Shown here: one piece after another, positions 8,869 through 19,400 of the stretch
Position numbering within the stretch: the stretch's first letter is position 1
How the letters are laid out: every line of letters starts with the position of its first letter
Assembly: GCF_016863515.1 (NCBI RefSeq)
Contig: NZ_BOPA01000017.1
Span: 205,909 to 269,908, forward strand
Source: Micromonospora gifhornensis
GTDB taxonomy: Bacteria; Actinomycetota; Actinomycetes; Mycobacteriales; Micromonosporaceae
Direction of reading: 5' to 3'
DNA: 64,000 nt
Program-made: the position numbers and the translations under genes
Notes under the pieces: generated by a model
Databases searched by the model: none
Told to the model about the DNA's origin: nothing
Seen by the model: only the letters and a program-made list of their open reading frames with translations

Positions 8869-9411
8869 ATGACCGTAGCCAGCACCGACCGTCTCGTGCT
8901 GCGAGAGTGGACCGACTCGCCGGACGACCTCGCCCGGATCTTCGACATCTACTCCCGCGAGGACGTGATGCGGTGGCTCGGCGGGGGAGCGGGACGGCTG
9001 CTCGACCCCGACCAGGCCGCCGAGCGGCTCGCCACCTGGCGGCAGCGGTACGCCCCGTACGACGGGCGGTACGGCCTCTGGGCGATCGAGGTCCGCGACA
9101 CTCAGACGGTGGCCGGCAGCGTACTGCTTAAGCCGTTGCCCGGCGCCGACGGTCACACCCCGACCGACGACATCGAGGTGGGCTGGCACCTGCACCCCGA
9201 CTCCTGGGGCCACGGCTACGCCACCGAGGCGGCCCGCGCCGTGCTGGCCCGCGAGTTCGCCACCGGCAACCGTCAGGTCTACGCGGTGGTGATGCCGGGC
9301 AACGAGCGTTCCATGGCGGTCTGTCGGCGGCTCGGTATGTCCTATCTGGGCCGACGCACCGACTGGTACGGCGGCACCGAAGTGGAGACCTTCGTCCTGA
9401 CCGACGCATAG
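8869..9411 (+). CDS. GNAT family N-acetyltransferase (RimJ/RimL type)
   Basis: 180 residues. It opens with TDRLVLREWTDSPDDLARIF, the usual first strand and helix of RimJ/RimL-like acetyltransferases. The core has VGWHLHPDSWGHGYATEAARAVL, where the Gly-His-Gly-Tyr-Ala segment is the acetyl-CoA pyrophosphate loop, followed by VVMPGNERSMAVCRRLGMSYLGR, the conserved Asn...Ser...Arg-Leu-Gly-Met patch. It likely acetylates an amine or a protein N-terminus; the substrate is unknown. The ATG was chosen because upstream codons run into the divergent promoter region. Confidence 0.85.
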   Translation: MTVASTDRLVLREWTDSPDDLARIFDIYSREDVMRWLGGGAGRLLDPDQAAERLATWRQRYAPYDGRYGLWAIEVRDTQTVAGSVLLKPLPGADGHTPTDDIEVGWHLHPDSWGHGYATEAARAVLAREFATGNRQVYAVVMPGNERSMAVCRRLGMSYLGRRTDWYGGTEVETFVLTDA

Positions 9412-9537
9412 GCCAGGGAGCGCTCCCGCCGGCTCGGCTATCGACTTGTGTTGTCGTCGCTGGTAGAACAGCCAATCATCGGCGCTGGCGATCAAGAGTC
9501 GCCACCTTGCGCCCACTCCTCGAAGCGAGGTATCTGC

Positions 9538-12102
9538 GTGGCTGTACGACGACCACTGATAGCCCTGATCGCCGCGGCGCTGCTGTTCGGACCGGCATCC
9601 GCCGCCGTGGCGGCACCCCCCGACCCGGCGGAGCGCGGCCCGGCCGCTGCCTCGCCGCGCGGCCAGTCCGACACCGAGATGCCCTTCGGTGTCGGCCCCG
9701 GCCAGCGTGGACGCTCCGCCGACGCCCCGGGACGGAAGCCCAGCCAGCCGGCCGCAACGGCCAAACTGCCGGGCAAACCGCGTAACGATGTCATCGTCGA
9801 CGTGCCGGTGGAGCTGACCGACGCGTCGATCCCGCTCAACCTCATCCCGTACCACGACATCCCGGCGGCCCTGCGCAACCTGCAGCGCAGCAACCGGATC
9901 AGCGTGGAGGTGATCGGCCAGTCCGTGCTCGGCCGGGACCTGCACCTGGTGGTGGCCACCGCACCGATGAGCGACGCCCAGTGGAAGACCTGGCAGCAGC
10001 TGTCGGACCTGCGGATCAACGACCCGCACGCGGCCCAGGCCAAGCTCGCCGCCGGTGCGTACGCCAACTGGCGCACCCCGCTGTTCGTCAACAACAACAT
10101 CCACGGCAACGAGTGGGAAGGCACCGACGCCAGCCTCCAGATCCTGCAGGACCTGGCGTTCTCCACCGACCCGGCCATCGTGGACATGCTCAACAAGCAC
10201 GTCTTCGCCTTCGTGGTCACCAACAACCCGGACGGTCGGGTTGCCGCGACCCGGGCCAACGCCAACGGCTTCGACATGAACCGTGACTACATCACGGCGT
10301 CGCAGCCGGAGGTCCGCGCGGTGCGGGCTCAGCTGGTCCGCTACAGCCCGCTGACCATGTTGGACATCCACGGGTACGTCAACTGCACGCTCATCGAGCC
10401 GACCACCGGCCCGCACGGTGACAACTACGAGTACGACCTGTACATCAAGCACGCGCTGCGCAACGCGCTGTCCATGGAGCGGGCCGTGCTGGCCACCGGC
10501 GAGGACCGGGCCAGCTGCGTCAACTCCGACGGCACCCGGCGCAACGACATCCCGTTCCGGGACCGCACCCAGGGCTGGGACGACTGGCCGCCGATCTTCA
10601 CCCCGATGTACGCGATGTACCACGGCGCCATCGGCCACACCATCGAGGTGCCGCTCAACCCGCGGGGCAACCTGACCGTCGCCGAGCGCCACGAGCGCAC
10701 CCGGATCAACACCGCCGTCGCCGCCGCCACCATCCGCGGCAACTTCGAGTACGCCACCCAGAACCGCGAGGAACTGCTCGCCAACCAGCTGGAGTGGTTC
10801 CGTCGTGGCGTCGACGGTGAGCCGACCCGGCCGATCGACGACCCGCTGGCCATCTCCCTGGCCCGCGGCGACAACATCAAGACCCACCTGCAGGACTTCG
10901 CCCGCGCGTACGTCATCCCGGCCGGCAAGGACCAGCGCAGTGCCACCGCGGCGGCCCGGCTGGTGCAGTTCATGCTCGACAACGACCTTGAGGTGCAGCG
11001 CGCCTCGCGGCCGTTCAAGCTGGGCGGCACCCACTACGAGGCCGGCACGTACGTCGTCGACATGCGTCAGGCCAAGCGGGGCCTGGCCAGCACCCTGCTC
11101 GGGGTCGGCCGGGACGTGACGAACGACTTCAACGCCATGTACGACATCTCGGCCTGGAGTCACGGTCACCTGTGGGGCGCCACCGTGCAGCAGGTGGACG
11201 GCAACGTCAAGCTGGACGACAAGGCGCTGCGCCCGGTGACCGAGACCCACGCCACCGGTTCCGTGCCGCCGGGCAAGCAGTCCCACTACGGGCTGGTCGT
11301 CGACTCCGTGGCCGGCATCCAGGCGGTCAACAAGCTGCTCAACGACGGGGTACGGCTGTCCCGGACCACCGACGGCACCTTCGTGGTGCCCGGTGACGTG
11401 TCCGTCGTCCGTCAGGTCGCCGAGGCGTACGGGGTGGAGTTCATCCGGATGACCCCGCCGCAGGTCCGCAACACCACCGGAGTGTCGAAGACCCGCCTCG
11501 GTGTCGCCGCCAACGGTGGTGAGATCTTCGCCCTGCAGCAGATGGGCTTCCAGCCGATCTCGGTGACGCACACCGCGTTCAACAACGGCATCCTGTCCTT
11601 CGCCGACTTCGACGCCTTCTTCGTCTCGACGACGGCGTTCAACCCGTTGAGCCTCAACGCCACCCAGGCCGCCGCATTCAACCAGTGGCTGGCCGACGGC
11701 GGCACCATCGTCGGGCGCGGGTCCAGCGGAAAGCAGTTCAACGACCGCGCCGGGCTGCTCGACGTGACAATCGCGGCGGGACGCAGCGACGCCAACGGCA
11801 TCGTCAAGGTGGTCAACGACCCGGCTTCGCCGATCACCGCCAACGCGCTGCCGACCGCGTTCGTCGACGCACCGCAGTACTTCACCCGCGTCGGTGACGG
11901 CGTACGTGTCGACCAGCGCCTGGCCGCCGAGGGCTTCTTCCTCGCCGGGCACTGGGGTGGACAGGAGGCCGCCGCCGGGCATGCGGTGGTGGTCAGTGGT
12001 GTGGCGAAGGGCGCGAACGTGACCCTGTTCGGCACCGAGCCGCTGTTCCGGGCCCACCCGGAGGGCCTGTACCCGCAGGTCGCCGCCGCCCTGTGGTGGT
12101 GA
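9538..12102 (+). CDS. Secreted M14-family zinc carboxypeptidase, large
   Basis: Exported metallopeptidase of about 854 residues. The chosen GTG start gives VAVRRPLIALIAAALLFGPASAAVAA, a clean signal peptide, with GAAGCGAGG upstream; a longer open frame adds an implausible tail. The zinc motif HGNE (His189, Glu192) sits in NNNIHGNEWEGTDAS. The third ligand is probably His in LDIHGYVNC. The catalytic Glu is in GHTIEVPLNPRG. These match M14 carboxypeptidases. About 400 residues follow, including a portion that resembles a glutamine-amidotransferase-like or ThuA-type fold (FDAFFVSTTAFNPLSLNATQAAAFNQWLADGGTIVGRG), as in other large actinobacterial M14 proteins. Role: extracellular peptide degradation. 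An endonuclease V homologue begins 15 bases after its stop. Confidence 0.88.
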   Translation: MAVRRPLIALIAAALLFGPASAAVAAPPDPAERGPAAASPRGQSDTEMPFGVGPGQRGRSADAPGRKPSQPAATAKLPGKPRNDVIVDVPVELTDASIPLNLIPYHDIPAALRNLQRSNRISVEVIGQSVLGRDLHLVVATAPMSDAQWKTWQQLSDLRINDPHAAQAKLAAGAYANWRTPLFVNNNIHGNEWEGTDASLQILQDLAFSTDPAIVDMLNKHVFAFVVTNNPDGRVAATRANANGFDMNRDYITASQPEVRAVRAQLVRYSPLTMLDIHGYVNCTLIEPTTGPHGDNYEYDLYIKHALRNALSMERAVLATGEDRASCVNSDGTRRNDIPFRDRTQGWDDWPPIFTPMYAMYHGAIGHTIEVPLNPRGNLTVAERHERTRINTAVAAATIRGNFEYATQNREELLANQLEWFRRGVDGEPTRPIDDPLAISLARGDNIKTHLQDFARAYVIPAGKDQRSATAAARLVQFMLDNDLEVQRASRPFKLGGTHYEAGTYVVDMRQAKRGLASTLLGVGRDVTNDFNAMYDISAWSHGHLWGATVQQVDGNVKLDDKALRPVTETHATGSVPPGKQSHYGLVVDSVAGIQAVNKLLNDGVRLSRTTDGTFVVPGDVSVVRQVAEAYGVEFIRMTPPQVRNTTGVSKTRLGVAANGGEIFALQQMGFQPISVTHTAFNNGILSFADFDAFFVSTTAFNPLSLNATQAAAFNQWLADGGTIVGRGSSGKQFNDRAGLLDVTIAAGRSDANGIVKVVNDPASPITANALPTAFVDAPQYFTRVGDGVRVDQRLAAEGFFLAGHWGGQEAAAGHAVVVSGVAKGANVTLFGTEPLFRAHPEGLYPQVAAALWW

Positions 12103-12116
12103 ACTGACCAGCTCGG

Positions 12117-12749
12117 GTGATCGTTGCCCCGGCCGGTGCGACCAGCACCGGCCGGGGCAACCGCGTTGCGCCGACGCTGGTGGCCGGCGTCGACGTGTCG
12201 TACGACAAGACCTCGCCGCGCATCACGGCCGCCGCCGTGATGATGAACGTGACCACCGGCGAGGAGGTGGAGGCGGCCGTCGTGCACGGCGAGGTGAGCT
12301 TCCCGTACGTGCCGGGACTGCTGGCCCTCCGCGAGGTGCCGATCCTGCTGGCGGCGTTGGGCAGGCTCGTGCACCGACCCGAGGCGGTGGTCTGCGACGG
12401 GTACGGCATCGCGCATCCGCGAAGGTTCAGCCTGGCCTGCCACCTGGGCGTCGTGACCAGGCTGCCGACCTTCGGGGTGGCCAAGACACCGTTCGTCGCG
12501 ACGTACGACGAACCCGGCCCGCGCCGGGGCGACCGATCGTCGTTGTGCGACGGCGATGACGTGCTGGGCCAGGTGCTGCGGACGCAGGACGACGTCAAGC
12601 CGGTGTTCGTGTCGGTGGGCCACCGCACCAGCCTCGACCAGGCGGCATCCCTGACCCTCGACCTGAGCCCGCGCTACCGGCTCCCGGAAGTGATCCGGCG
12701 GGCCGACTTCCTCTCCCGAGAGGCGCTCCGGCGAAATGAGAATCGATGA
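12117..12749 (+). CDS. nfi: Endonuclease V homologue (deoxyinosine 3'-endonuclease)
   Basis: 210 residues. Endonuclease V cuts DNA one base 3' of deoxyinosine in repair of deaminated adenine. Family motifs appear in order: VAGVDVSYDK (first metal Asp), SFPYVPGLLALREVPILLAAL (Pro-Gly-Leu-Leu and the catalytic Glu of the FRE motif, here LRE), VVCDGYGIAHPRRFSLACHLG (metal Asp; family usually DGxGxxHPRxxGxAxHLG), and PTFGVAKTP. The N-terminus is shorter than in E. coli Nfi, starting about 15 residues before the first catalytic strand, and Phe of FRE is Leu. The GTG start follows the carboxypeptidase stop closely, so the two may be cotranscribed. A strong bidirectional terminator comes after it. 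Confidence 0.85.
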   Translation: MIVAPAGATSTGRGNRVAPTLVAGVDVSYDKTSPRITAAAVMMNVTTGEEVEAAVVHGEVSFPYVPGLLALREVPILLAALGRLVHRPEAVVCDGYGIAHPRRFSLACHLGVVTRLPTFGVAKTPFVATYDEPGPRRGDRSSLCDGDDVLGQVLRTQDDVKPVFVSVGHRTSLDQAASLTLDLSPRYRLPEVIRRADFLSREALRRNENR

Positions 12750-12789
12750 TCAACGGCGAGGAGGGCTTCGTCCGAGTCCGGATCGGCGC

Positions 12790-12823
12790 GGTGGGCCCGA
12801 GCACATGGTTCCTCGGGCCCACC
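12790..12823. terminator. Bidirectional hairpin terminator between convergent genes
   Basis: Perfect 12-base arms GGTGGGCCCGAG / CTCGGGCCCACC with a 10-base loop, centred between the stops of the endonuclease V gene (plus) and the FG-GAP gene (minus). Confidence 0.85.
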
Positions 12824-12839
12824 GTCATGCGGCGCGGAC

Positions 12840-15800
12840 TCAGCCGAAGGCTCTGAATGATGTGTAATCGGGCGACAGGACGACCTGCACCGAGGCATCG
12901 ATGTTGGTAAGTGAGGGCCGGTGGAGCCGGATCTTGCCGTCCGTTCCGGAACGGGTCCAGAGGTCGGGTATCCCGTCGCCGCTGACATCCGGGATGCCGA
13001 TGACCGCGTTGTAGGCGGCCTCCGTCCAACCCGTGCCGATCCGGACGTCGCCGTCACGGGAGTTGACCGCCTGCTTGAGTGAGTCCAGGTTCACGCTGCC
13101 GCTGACCGGACCCGGCATTCCGTGGCGGACATACAGGGTGCCAGCGTCCATGTTGCGCCAAAGCAGGTCCGGCGTACCGTCCCGGTCGAAGTCGGTGATG
13201 TTGAGGATCTCCCGGCGGGCCCAGGCGGTGCCTTCCATCAGCGTCGCCTCCTGGAAGGCACCCCCGGTGTACCCGGACAGCACCCAGAATTGGGTTCCCG
13301 AGCGCAGGGCCAGATCGGGGCGCTTGTCGCCGGTGATGTCGCCGAGTGCCTTGATCTGCGTCCAGGTCGCCGGGTTCGGTGCGTTGTGCGGCAGGAGGAT
13401 GCGGAGCCGCTTGTCGACATTGAAGCTGCCGTAACCATCACCGGGGTAGAGCCAGAAGCCGCCGTCCGGGGTGCGGGCGAACAGATCGGTGATGCCGTCG
13501 CCCGGGTAGGCGTCGGAATGCTTGGTGATCAGGGCAGCCTTGCCGGTGGCCGGGTCGTACCAGTGCCCCGGCGGGTTCTGCTCACCCTTTTCGTTGTAGG
13601 AGGCGGCGAGGTGGGCGTACAGCTCACCGCCCGCGTCGCCCACGTAGGTGCGCAGCTCGCCGCCGCCGTTGATGATGAGCATGTCGGGGATCGAGTCGCC
13701 GGTCGTGTCGGCGGGTCCGTCAGCTGACTCGCCCGGCGGCACGAAGAAGGTGTAGTCGGTACGGACGCTGCGGTTGCCGACGGCGTCGTAGGCGTACACC
13801 TGCAGGGTGTTGGGGCCGGCGTGCCGTGGTTTCAGATCGTTCACGGTGGCCCTGCCGTTGATGGCAGTCACCGGCGTGGTGCCGACAGCCTCGAAGGAGT
13901 AGGTGAAGCTGGTCGCGCCGGCGGCGCTGAAGGTAATCGAGCCCATCTGCCCGAAGCTAACCGTCGACCAGGTTGCGCCGTCCGGGGTGGCCTCCAGGAA
14001 CACGTCGCTGGACACGGTCGGGGCGGGGGGCGCCGAGGCGTCGATCGTGAGCCGGCAGGGTTCGGTGCCGGGCGGGAAGTACGTCGAGGTGGCGCCCGCC
14101 GTGTCCTCGGCACGTACGTCCCACGAGTAGGTGGCCTTGTCCTCCAGGCTGGTGGACGGGATGAGCAGTCTGGCCTCGCCAGAGTCGGTGGCGGTGGCGG
14201 TGACCACGGTGCCCGACGGCACCGTCGAGCCGCTCTTCCAGAAGCGGAATCGCAGCGACTTCAAGTTCTTGTCAGGGTCGGTGGCCTTCGCGTACAGCTC
14301 GATGTTGGTCCTCGCGACCGTGACGCCGCCGCCGGGGCCAGGCACGCAGTTGCCGCCTGGCGTGCTCTTGCCGTTTGTCGGCTCCTTGGGCGGCGTGTTG
14401 TAGACGACCGTCAGCTCCGCCGTGCTGACCTTGAACCTGCGCCACGTCAGCGTGTCGGATTCGCTGGTCGCGCGCATGCCGAGGGTGACGTTCGACCAGC
14501 CGCTGTCGGCGCCGTCCTGCGCGGCCTTCTTCACGTCGAAGCTGACGTAGTCGTCGGCGCAACTGCTGCCGTAGCCGTAGGCGAAGGAGAGCTTCTGCTG
14601 CACCTCGGCCCAGGTCGGCTGCTTGTTCCAGGTGGTGCCGGAGGAGATGGAGCCGGTCCGCCACAGCTCCATCTGGCGGGCCGTGCAGTTCCAGGAGTGG
14701 TTGTTGAGCACCTTGAAGTTTGCCGAGCTGACCGCCGCGCCTTTCATACTGCTGAGGAATCCCATCCGCCAGAAGGAGCGAGCGGTCAGCGGCGTGTTCT
14801 GCTCGTGGCCCACTCGGGCGTCAGTACTACCGGAGTTGAAGTTGGTGCCGTTCCAGGTGTTGGTGCTCGGGTGCTGCTTGTAGACGGTGGCCCAGGCCTG
14901 CGTGCCGCTGTTCATCGTCGGGTCGAGGAAGAGGGGGAACAGCGCGTTCTCGTCGGTGAGCAGGCCGGTGGCGGCAGCGTCCAGGTGCAGGCGTACGTCC
15001 CCGGAGCCGCCGCCGTCGAGGCGAATGGGCATCGGTGCGTGGCGTGCGCCGGGCTCGACGCCGCTGAGACCGGAGAGGTTCAGCACGTCGGCGCTGGTCG
15101 CCACCGCTGTGCGGCGGGCGGGCTGGGGAGACGCCGGCTCCTGACCGGAGGAGTCCCAGGCGAACGGGGTGGGCATCGAGCTGATCTCCAGCCCGCTGGT
15201 GCCGTCGAAGATCTGGATGCCGCCGGTGGACGCGTCGTGGCGGAAGACCGCTGTCGGGGAGATCAGACCGTAGGTGGGGGAGCGTACGGCGTCGATCGTG
15301 GCCGCAGCGCGGCTCTTGACGATCAGCAACTGCCCGAAGCCGCCCTCCTCCCGGGCGACGAGGAGCAGGTCGACGCCGGGCCGGACCTCGGGGTAGAGGG
15401 CGCGCGGGCCGTCGAGGACCGGCTCCGGCAGCGGGCCGGGCCACAGGTAGGTGACGGTGTGGCCGTCGATCTCCACTTCGGCCAGCGGGGTGTCGGCCGG
15501 TTCTGTGCGGGTGTTCGCGACCAGGCGCACGGACTGCCCGGACAGGGCGGCCTTCGGGGCCGCGTCGGGCTGCGTCGGGTTGCCGCCGAAGAAACGTAGG
15601 GGTGCGGGGGCGTTGACCGGGCGGATGCCGAGGCCGTCGGGAGCGTTATCGGCGCGGGTGAGCGTGGTGTCGATCGGTGCCCACCGTCCCGTGGCGTCCT
15701 TGGCCCGCTGGGGAGTGGCATGGGTGGTGGTTCGCCACTCCCCGCTCGGCAACGCCCAGGTTAGTGAGGTGGCCGTGGTCGCCGTCTCCACGAGGACTTC

Positions 15801-16022
15801 CTGGCCGGAGTGGAGCGCCTCGGACATCGCGGTCGCCTCGTCGCGCGGAGGGATCGACGCCGGGGCGGCCCCGGTGGCCGTCTCCGGCCGAGTTCCCGGT
15901 TGGTCGAGCCCCGGCAACCACGGGACCAGCGCTGCGATGAGGACGGCCAGCAGGAGGCCCATGGTGCACATCAGCCGGATGCGCGTACGCACGAACGGGC
16001 TGAGCAGGCGAGGCGCGGTCAC
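12840..16022 (-). CDS. Large exported DNRLRE / FG-GAP repeat protein
   Basis: 1060 residues. A positively charged start and a hydrophobic stretch, CTMGLLLAVLIAALVPWLPG (about 19-38), make a signal peptide or anchor. A long beta-rich N-terminal region follows. A DNRLRE-type domain occupies roughly 365-545 (FLDPTMNSGTQAWATVYKQ through TLTWRRFKVSTAELTVVYN), then Ig/fibronectin-like stretches. The last 290 residues hold at least five FG-GAP/VCBS-like repeats, each with an Asp-rich calcium loop: DTTGDSIPDML, GDGITDLFAR, DITGDKRPDLAL, DFDRDGTPDLLW, DVSGDGIPDLWT. Such repeats form beta-propellers that bind ligands at cell surfaces. It is read divergently from the RHS toxin gene; DNRLRE domains often accompany RHS/YD proteins in actinobacteria, so a shared role in display or delivery is likely but unproven. 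Confidence 0.85.
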   Translation of the reverse strand: MTAPRLLSPFVRTRIRLMCTMGLLLAVLIAALVPWLPGLDQPGTRPETATGAAPASIPPRDEATAMSEALHSGQEVLVETATTATSLTWALPSGEWRTTTHATPQRAKDATGRWAPIDTTLTRADNAPDGLGIRPVNAPAPLRFFGGNPTQPDAAPKAALSGQSVRLVANTRTEPADTPLAEVEIDGHTVTYLWPGPLPEPVLDGPRALYPEVRPGVDLLLVAREEGGFGQLLIVKSRAAATIDAVRSPTYGLISPTAVFRHDASTGGIQIFDGTSGLEISSMPTPFAWDSSGQEPASPQPARRTAVATSADVLNLSGLSGVEPGARHAPMPIRLDGGGSGDVRLHLDAAATGLLTDENALFPLFLDPTMNSGTQAWATVYKQHPSTNTWNGTNFNSGSTDARVGHEQNTPLTARSFWRMGFLSSMKGAAVSSANFKVLNNHSWNCTARQMELWRTGSISSGTTWNKQPTWAEVQQKLSFAYGYGSSCADDYVSFDVKKAAQDGADSGWSNVTLGMRATSESDTLTWRRFKVSTAELTVVYNTPPKEPTNGKSTPGGNCVPGPGGGVTVARTNIELYAKATDPDKNLKSLRFRFWKSGSTVPSGTVVTATATDSGEARLLIPSTSLEDKATYSWDVRAEDTAGATSTYFPPGTEPCRLTIDASAPPAPTVSSDVFLEATPDGATWSTVSFGQMGSITFSAAGATSFTYSFEAVGTTPVTAINGRATVNDLKPRHAGPNTLQVYAYDAVGNRSVRTDYTFFVPPGESADGPADTTGDSIPDMLIINGGGELRTYVGDAGGELYAHLAASYNEKGEQNPPGHWYDPATGKAALITKHSDAYPGDGITDLFARTPDGGFWLYPGDGYGSFNVDKRLRILLPHNAPNPATWTQIKALGDITGDKRPDLALRSGTQFWVLSGYTGGAFQEATLMEGTAWARREILNITDFDRDGTPDLLWRNMDAGTLYVRHGMPGPVSGSVNLDSLKQAVNSRDGDVRIGTGWTEAAYNAVIGIPDVSGDGIPDLWTRSGTDGKIRLHRPSLTNIDASVQVVLSPDYTSFRAFG

Positions 16023-16466
16023 GGCGGTCTACTCCCGTGGGGCCGGGCGGACAGGAAAGCGCGGAGAACAGCCCCTTCCGGATGGCCGAGGGGCGGACGC
16101 GCGGGCACACGATCGCACGACACCAGGGCCTTCCGTCCATCCCGTCAACGTTACGAATCCGTGATCCTCACTCAATGGGCACTGACCGTTACGCGAGAAT
16201 TCGATCTTTTGTGCGGATTTGGCGCTGCGGCTTGTCGGACATGGGGGACTCGCGTGTTTGGTGATCTTCGCCATGATCGACGACTCGCCGCGGCAATGGT
16301 GACGTGGTGCAGGTCACAGCAATTCACTTGTGGCCACTTTTAGTGACCTTGAGGTCCGGCCCGCCCTGACGGAAAGTGCTCACGCATGTGCCGATTTCGG
16401 CGCATGCCCCTTCGCGGTTTTCGCACCTTCCTTTTCGTCTTCGCGCCTGGGTGGGAGTCGACGCGC
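16023..16466. promoter_or_regulatory. Divergent promoter region of FG-GAP and RHS genes
   Basis: About 440 bases between the two giant genes, less GC-rich than the flanks (for example 16190-16240 and 16300-16345). It contains a 7-base inverted repeat, AGGTCAC (16311-16317) and GTGACCT (16343-16349), with the smaller palindrome GTGGCCAC between the arms: a candidate site for a regulator coordinating both genes. No confident -10/-35 pair was assigned. If the RHS protein used an earlier ATG at 16386 the region would be shorter. Confidence 0.45.
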
Positions 16467-19400
16467 ATGCGTGGTACCGGTTTGCTGGCCCGACGGTGGG
16501 TTCGCCCCACCCGTACGGCGTTCGTCCTGGCGCTGTCCACGACCATGGCGGTGACGAGCCTGCCCGCCGCCGCATTCGCGGTCCCCGGCCCGGGAATGAG
16601 CCGTGGCACCGTCGAGCTGCCCGAGCTGCCCGAGGTTGAGCAGGTCACGCCCATCGATCCGGCGGTGACGAACCTGCTCACCGACGAGCCGGATCCGGTG
16701 GAGCCGTACGAGCCATCGGCCATCGAGGCGTGGCAGCAGGGCAGCGGATCCGTGGACCTGACCGGCGTCGCGCCCGGCGAGGCACTGCCCGTCGACGATC
16801 TGCCGGTCGCCCTCGGCGTGCCGGACGGGGGCGATCCCGCGGCCCTCGCCGGCACCTGGGCCGTCGACCTGGCCGCCCCCGAGGCGTCCCACAATGCCGG
16901 CGTGTCGGGCCTGATCATGAAGATTACCCCGCCGGCTACCGCCGACCCGGAGGCCGAGGTCGCCCTCAGCGTCGACTACACGCCCTTCGCCGACTTCTAC
17001 GGCCCGCAGGCCGCCGACCGGTTCGGCGTCATGCTGCTGCCCGACTGCGTCTTCGACGATCCCGACGGCGGCGACTGCGCCGACGGCGGCGCCGGCTTCC
17101 AGTCGACCGAGCCCGGTGACGCCCCCGCCCAGGTCGTCTCCAGTGAGGTGGCGTTGGTCCCCGTCGCCGGGGCGTCCGCCCGCAGTGCCCAGGTCGCCGG
17201 CGTCGACGAGGGTGCACCCGCTCGCCGGGTCGTCACGAGCAGCGTGCCGGTCGGCTCGCTGCTCGGGGCAGAGCTGGCCGGACGATCGGAACTCGGCGCC
17301 CAGGCTGCCGCCACCGGCGGCAACGTCGTCGGTGTGCTGGACACCGGCGCCTCGTCGGCCGGCGACTTCACCGCCACCCCGCTGCTGTTCTCCGGATCGT
17401 GGGCCGCTGGCGCATCTTCCGGTGCCTTCACCTACTCGTACCAGGTGCAGGTGCCCGAGACGGCCGGTGGCCTGATGCCGAAGGTCGCCCTGTCGTACTC
17501 GTCGCAGTCGGTGGACGGGCGTACCTCCGCCACCAACAACCAGGCCTCCTGGATCGGTGACGGCTGGGACTACGCCGCCGGAGCCATCACCCGGACCTAT
17601 GTCAACTGTCGGCAGGACTCCAAGAAGGCCGGCGCCAACAACACCGACCACCGCACCGCCGACCTCTGCTGGGGCTCGAAGAACGCGACCCTCTCCCTCG
17701 GCGGGATGACCACCGAACTGGTCTGGGACCAGGCAGCGGGCACCTGGACCACCGCCAACGGCGACGGCTCCAAGGTGCAGCTCCTCAAGGACACCAGCCT
17801 GGCCAACGGCGACGCGGACGGCGAGTACTGGGTCGTCACCACCAGGGACGGCACGAAGTACCACTTCGGCCGGCACCGCCTGCCCGGCTGGACCACCGGC
17901 CAGCCGGTCACCAATTCGGTCCTCACCGTCCCGGTGTACGGCAACCACGCCGCCGAGGACTGCTACAAGGCCGGTGACTGGGCCGGCTCGGCCTGTACCC
18001 AGGCATGGCGGTGGTCCCTCGACTATGTCGAGGACATCCACGGCAATGTGATGAGCCTGTGGTGGGCCAAGGAGGAAAACCACTACGCCCGGAACTTCAA
18101 CTTCAAGGCCCCGGTCAAGTACGACCGCGGCGGCTACCTCACCCGTATCGACTACGGGCAGCGCAACACCAACGGCAACGTCTTCGCGACCGTGCCGCTG
18201 GCCCGGGTCGATTTCGACGTCAAGGAGCGCTGCTTCGCCGAGGGCTCCCACACCTGCTCCGACTCGAACTTCAACAGCCAGATCCCCCACGACTACCGCA
18301 TCTGGTACGACACCCCGGCCGACCTGGGCTGCATCGCCGGCAGGAAGTGCTGGAACGCCTCGCCGTCCTTCTTCACCCGCAAGCGCCTGGACAAGATCAC
18401 CACCTACGCGCAGCGGCGCAGCGGCTCGACCGCCCTGCAGAAGGTGGACGAGTACCAGCTCACTCAGTCCTTCCCGGTGCTGCGGACCGGCCCCAACACG
18501 GCCCTGTGGCTTGAGTCGATCCAGCGGACCGGATACGGCGTCAGCGGCGACAAGGTCAAGCTCAACCCGGTGCGGTTCGTGCACAACGCCGAGGACATGC
18601 CCAACCGGGTCAAGAACGACCACCGCCCCGGTTTCTCCCGGCTGCGCATCTCCCGCGTGGTCAACGAGTACGGCGGCGAGACCGTCGTCACCTACAAGAA
18701 GCCCACGGGCGCCTGCGCCACCGGCTCCGGCCTGCCCGGCAAGGGCGACACCGCCGCGCTGAAGTCCAACACCCGGCTCTGCTACCCCAACTTCTGGCAC
18801 CCGGACCCGGCCAAGGACGACGAGATCGACTGGTTCCACAAGTACGTGGTGGAGTCGGTCGAGGAACTTCCCGCCATCGACGGCGCCGCCACCTCCACCG
18901 TCACGACGTACTCCTACGCCAACGCTGGGTGGCGACTCGCCGAGCAGGAGTTCACCAAGAAGGCCCGTCGTACTTACTCCCAGTTCGCCGGCTTCGAGCG
19001 GGTCACTGTCCTCACCGGACCGCCCACCCGCGAGATGGGCAGCGAGCAGACCAAGTCCGTGACCCGCTACTTCCGGGGCATGGGCGACGACGTGTCCGTC
19101 AAGGACAACCTGGGCAACGGCGACGAGATCGCAAAGGATCGGGAGCCCTTCGCCGGCCGGGTGGCCGAGGAACTGACGTACGCCAAGGCCAGCGACGCCG
19201 ACGCGAACTGGCTCACCCGCAGCGTCACCTACCCGGCAGCCACGGAACTCGCCTCCCGGAACCGCGACGACGGCCTCAGCCCGCTGAAGGCCTGGCGGGT
19301 GACCGACATCCGGCAGAAGGCGTGGGCCAAGTCGTCGGGCACCGGCGACGACACCCGCGAGCTGCGTACCGTCGAGACGAGGACCGAGTACGAAAGCAGC

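Noticed and set aside
8854..12057. 1067-codon antisense frame over the GNAT and carboxypeptidase genes
   Set aside because: No domains; the opposite strand has a signal peptide and zinc motif in a clean frame.
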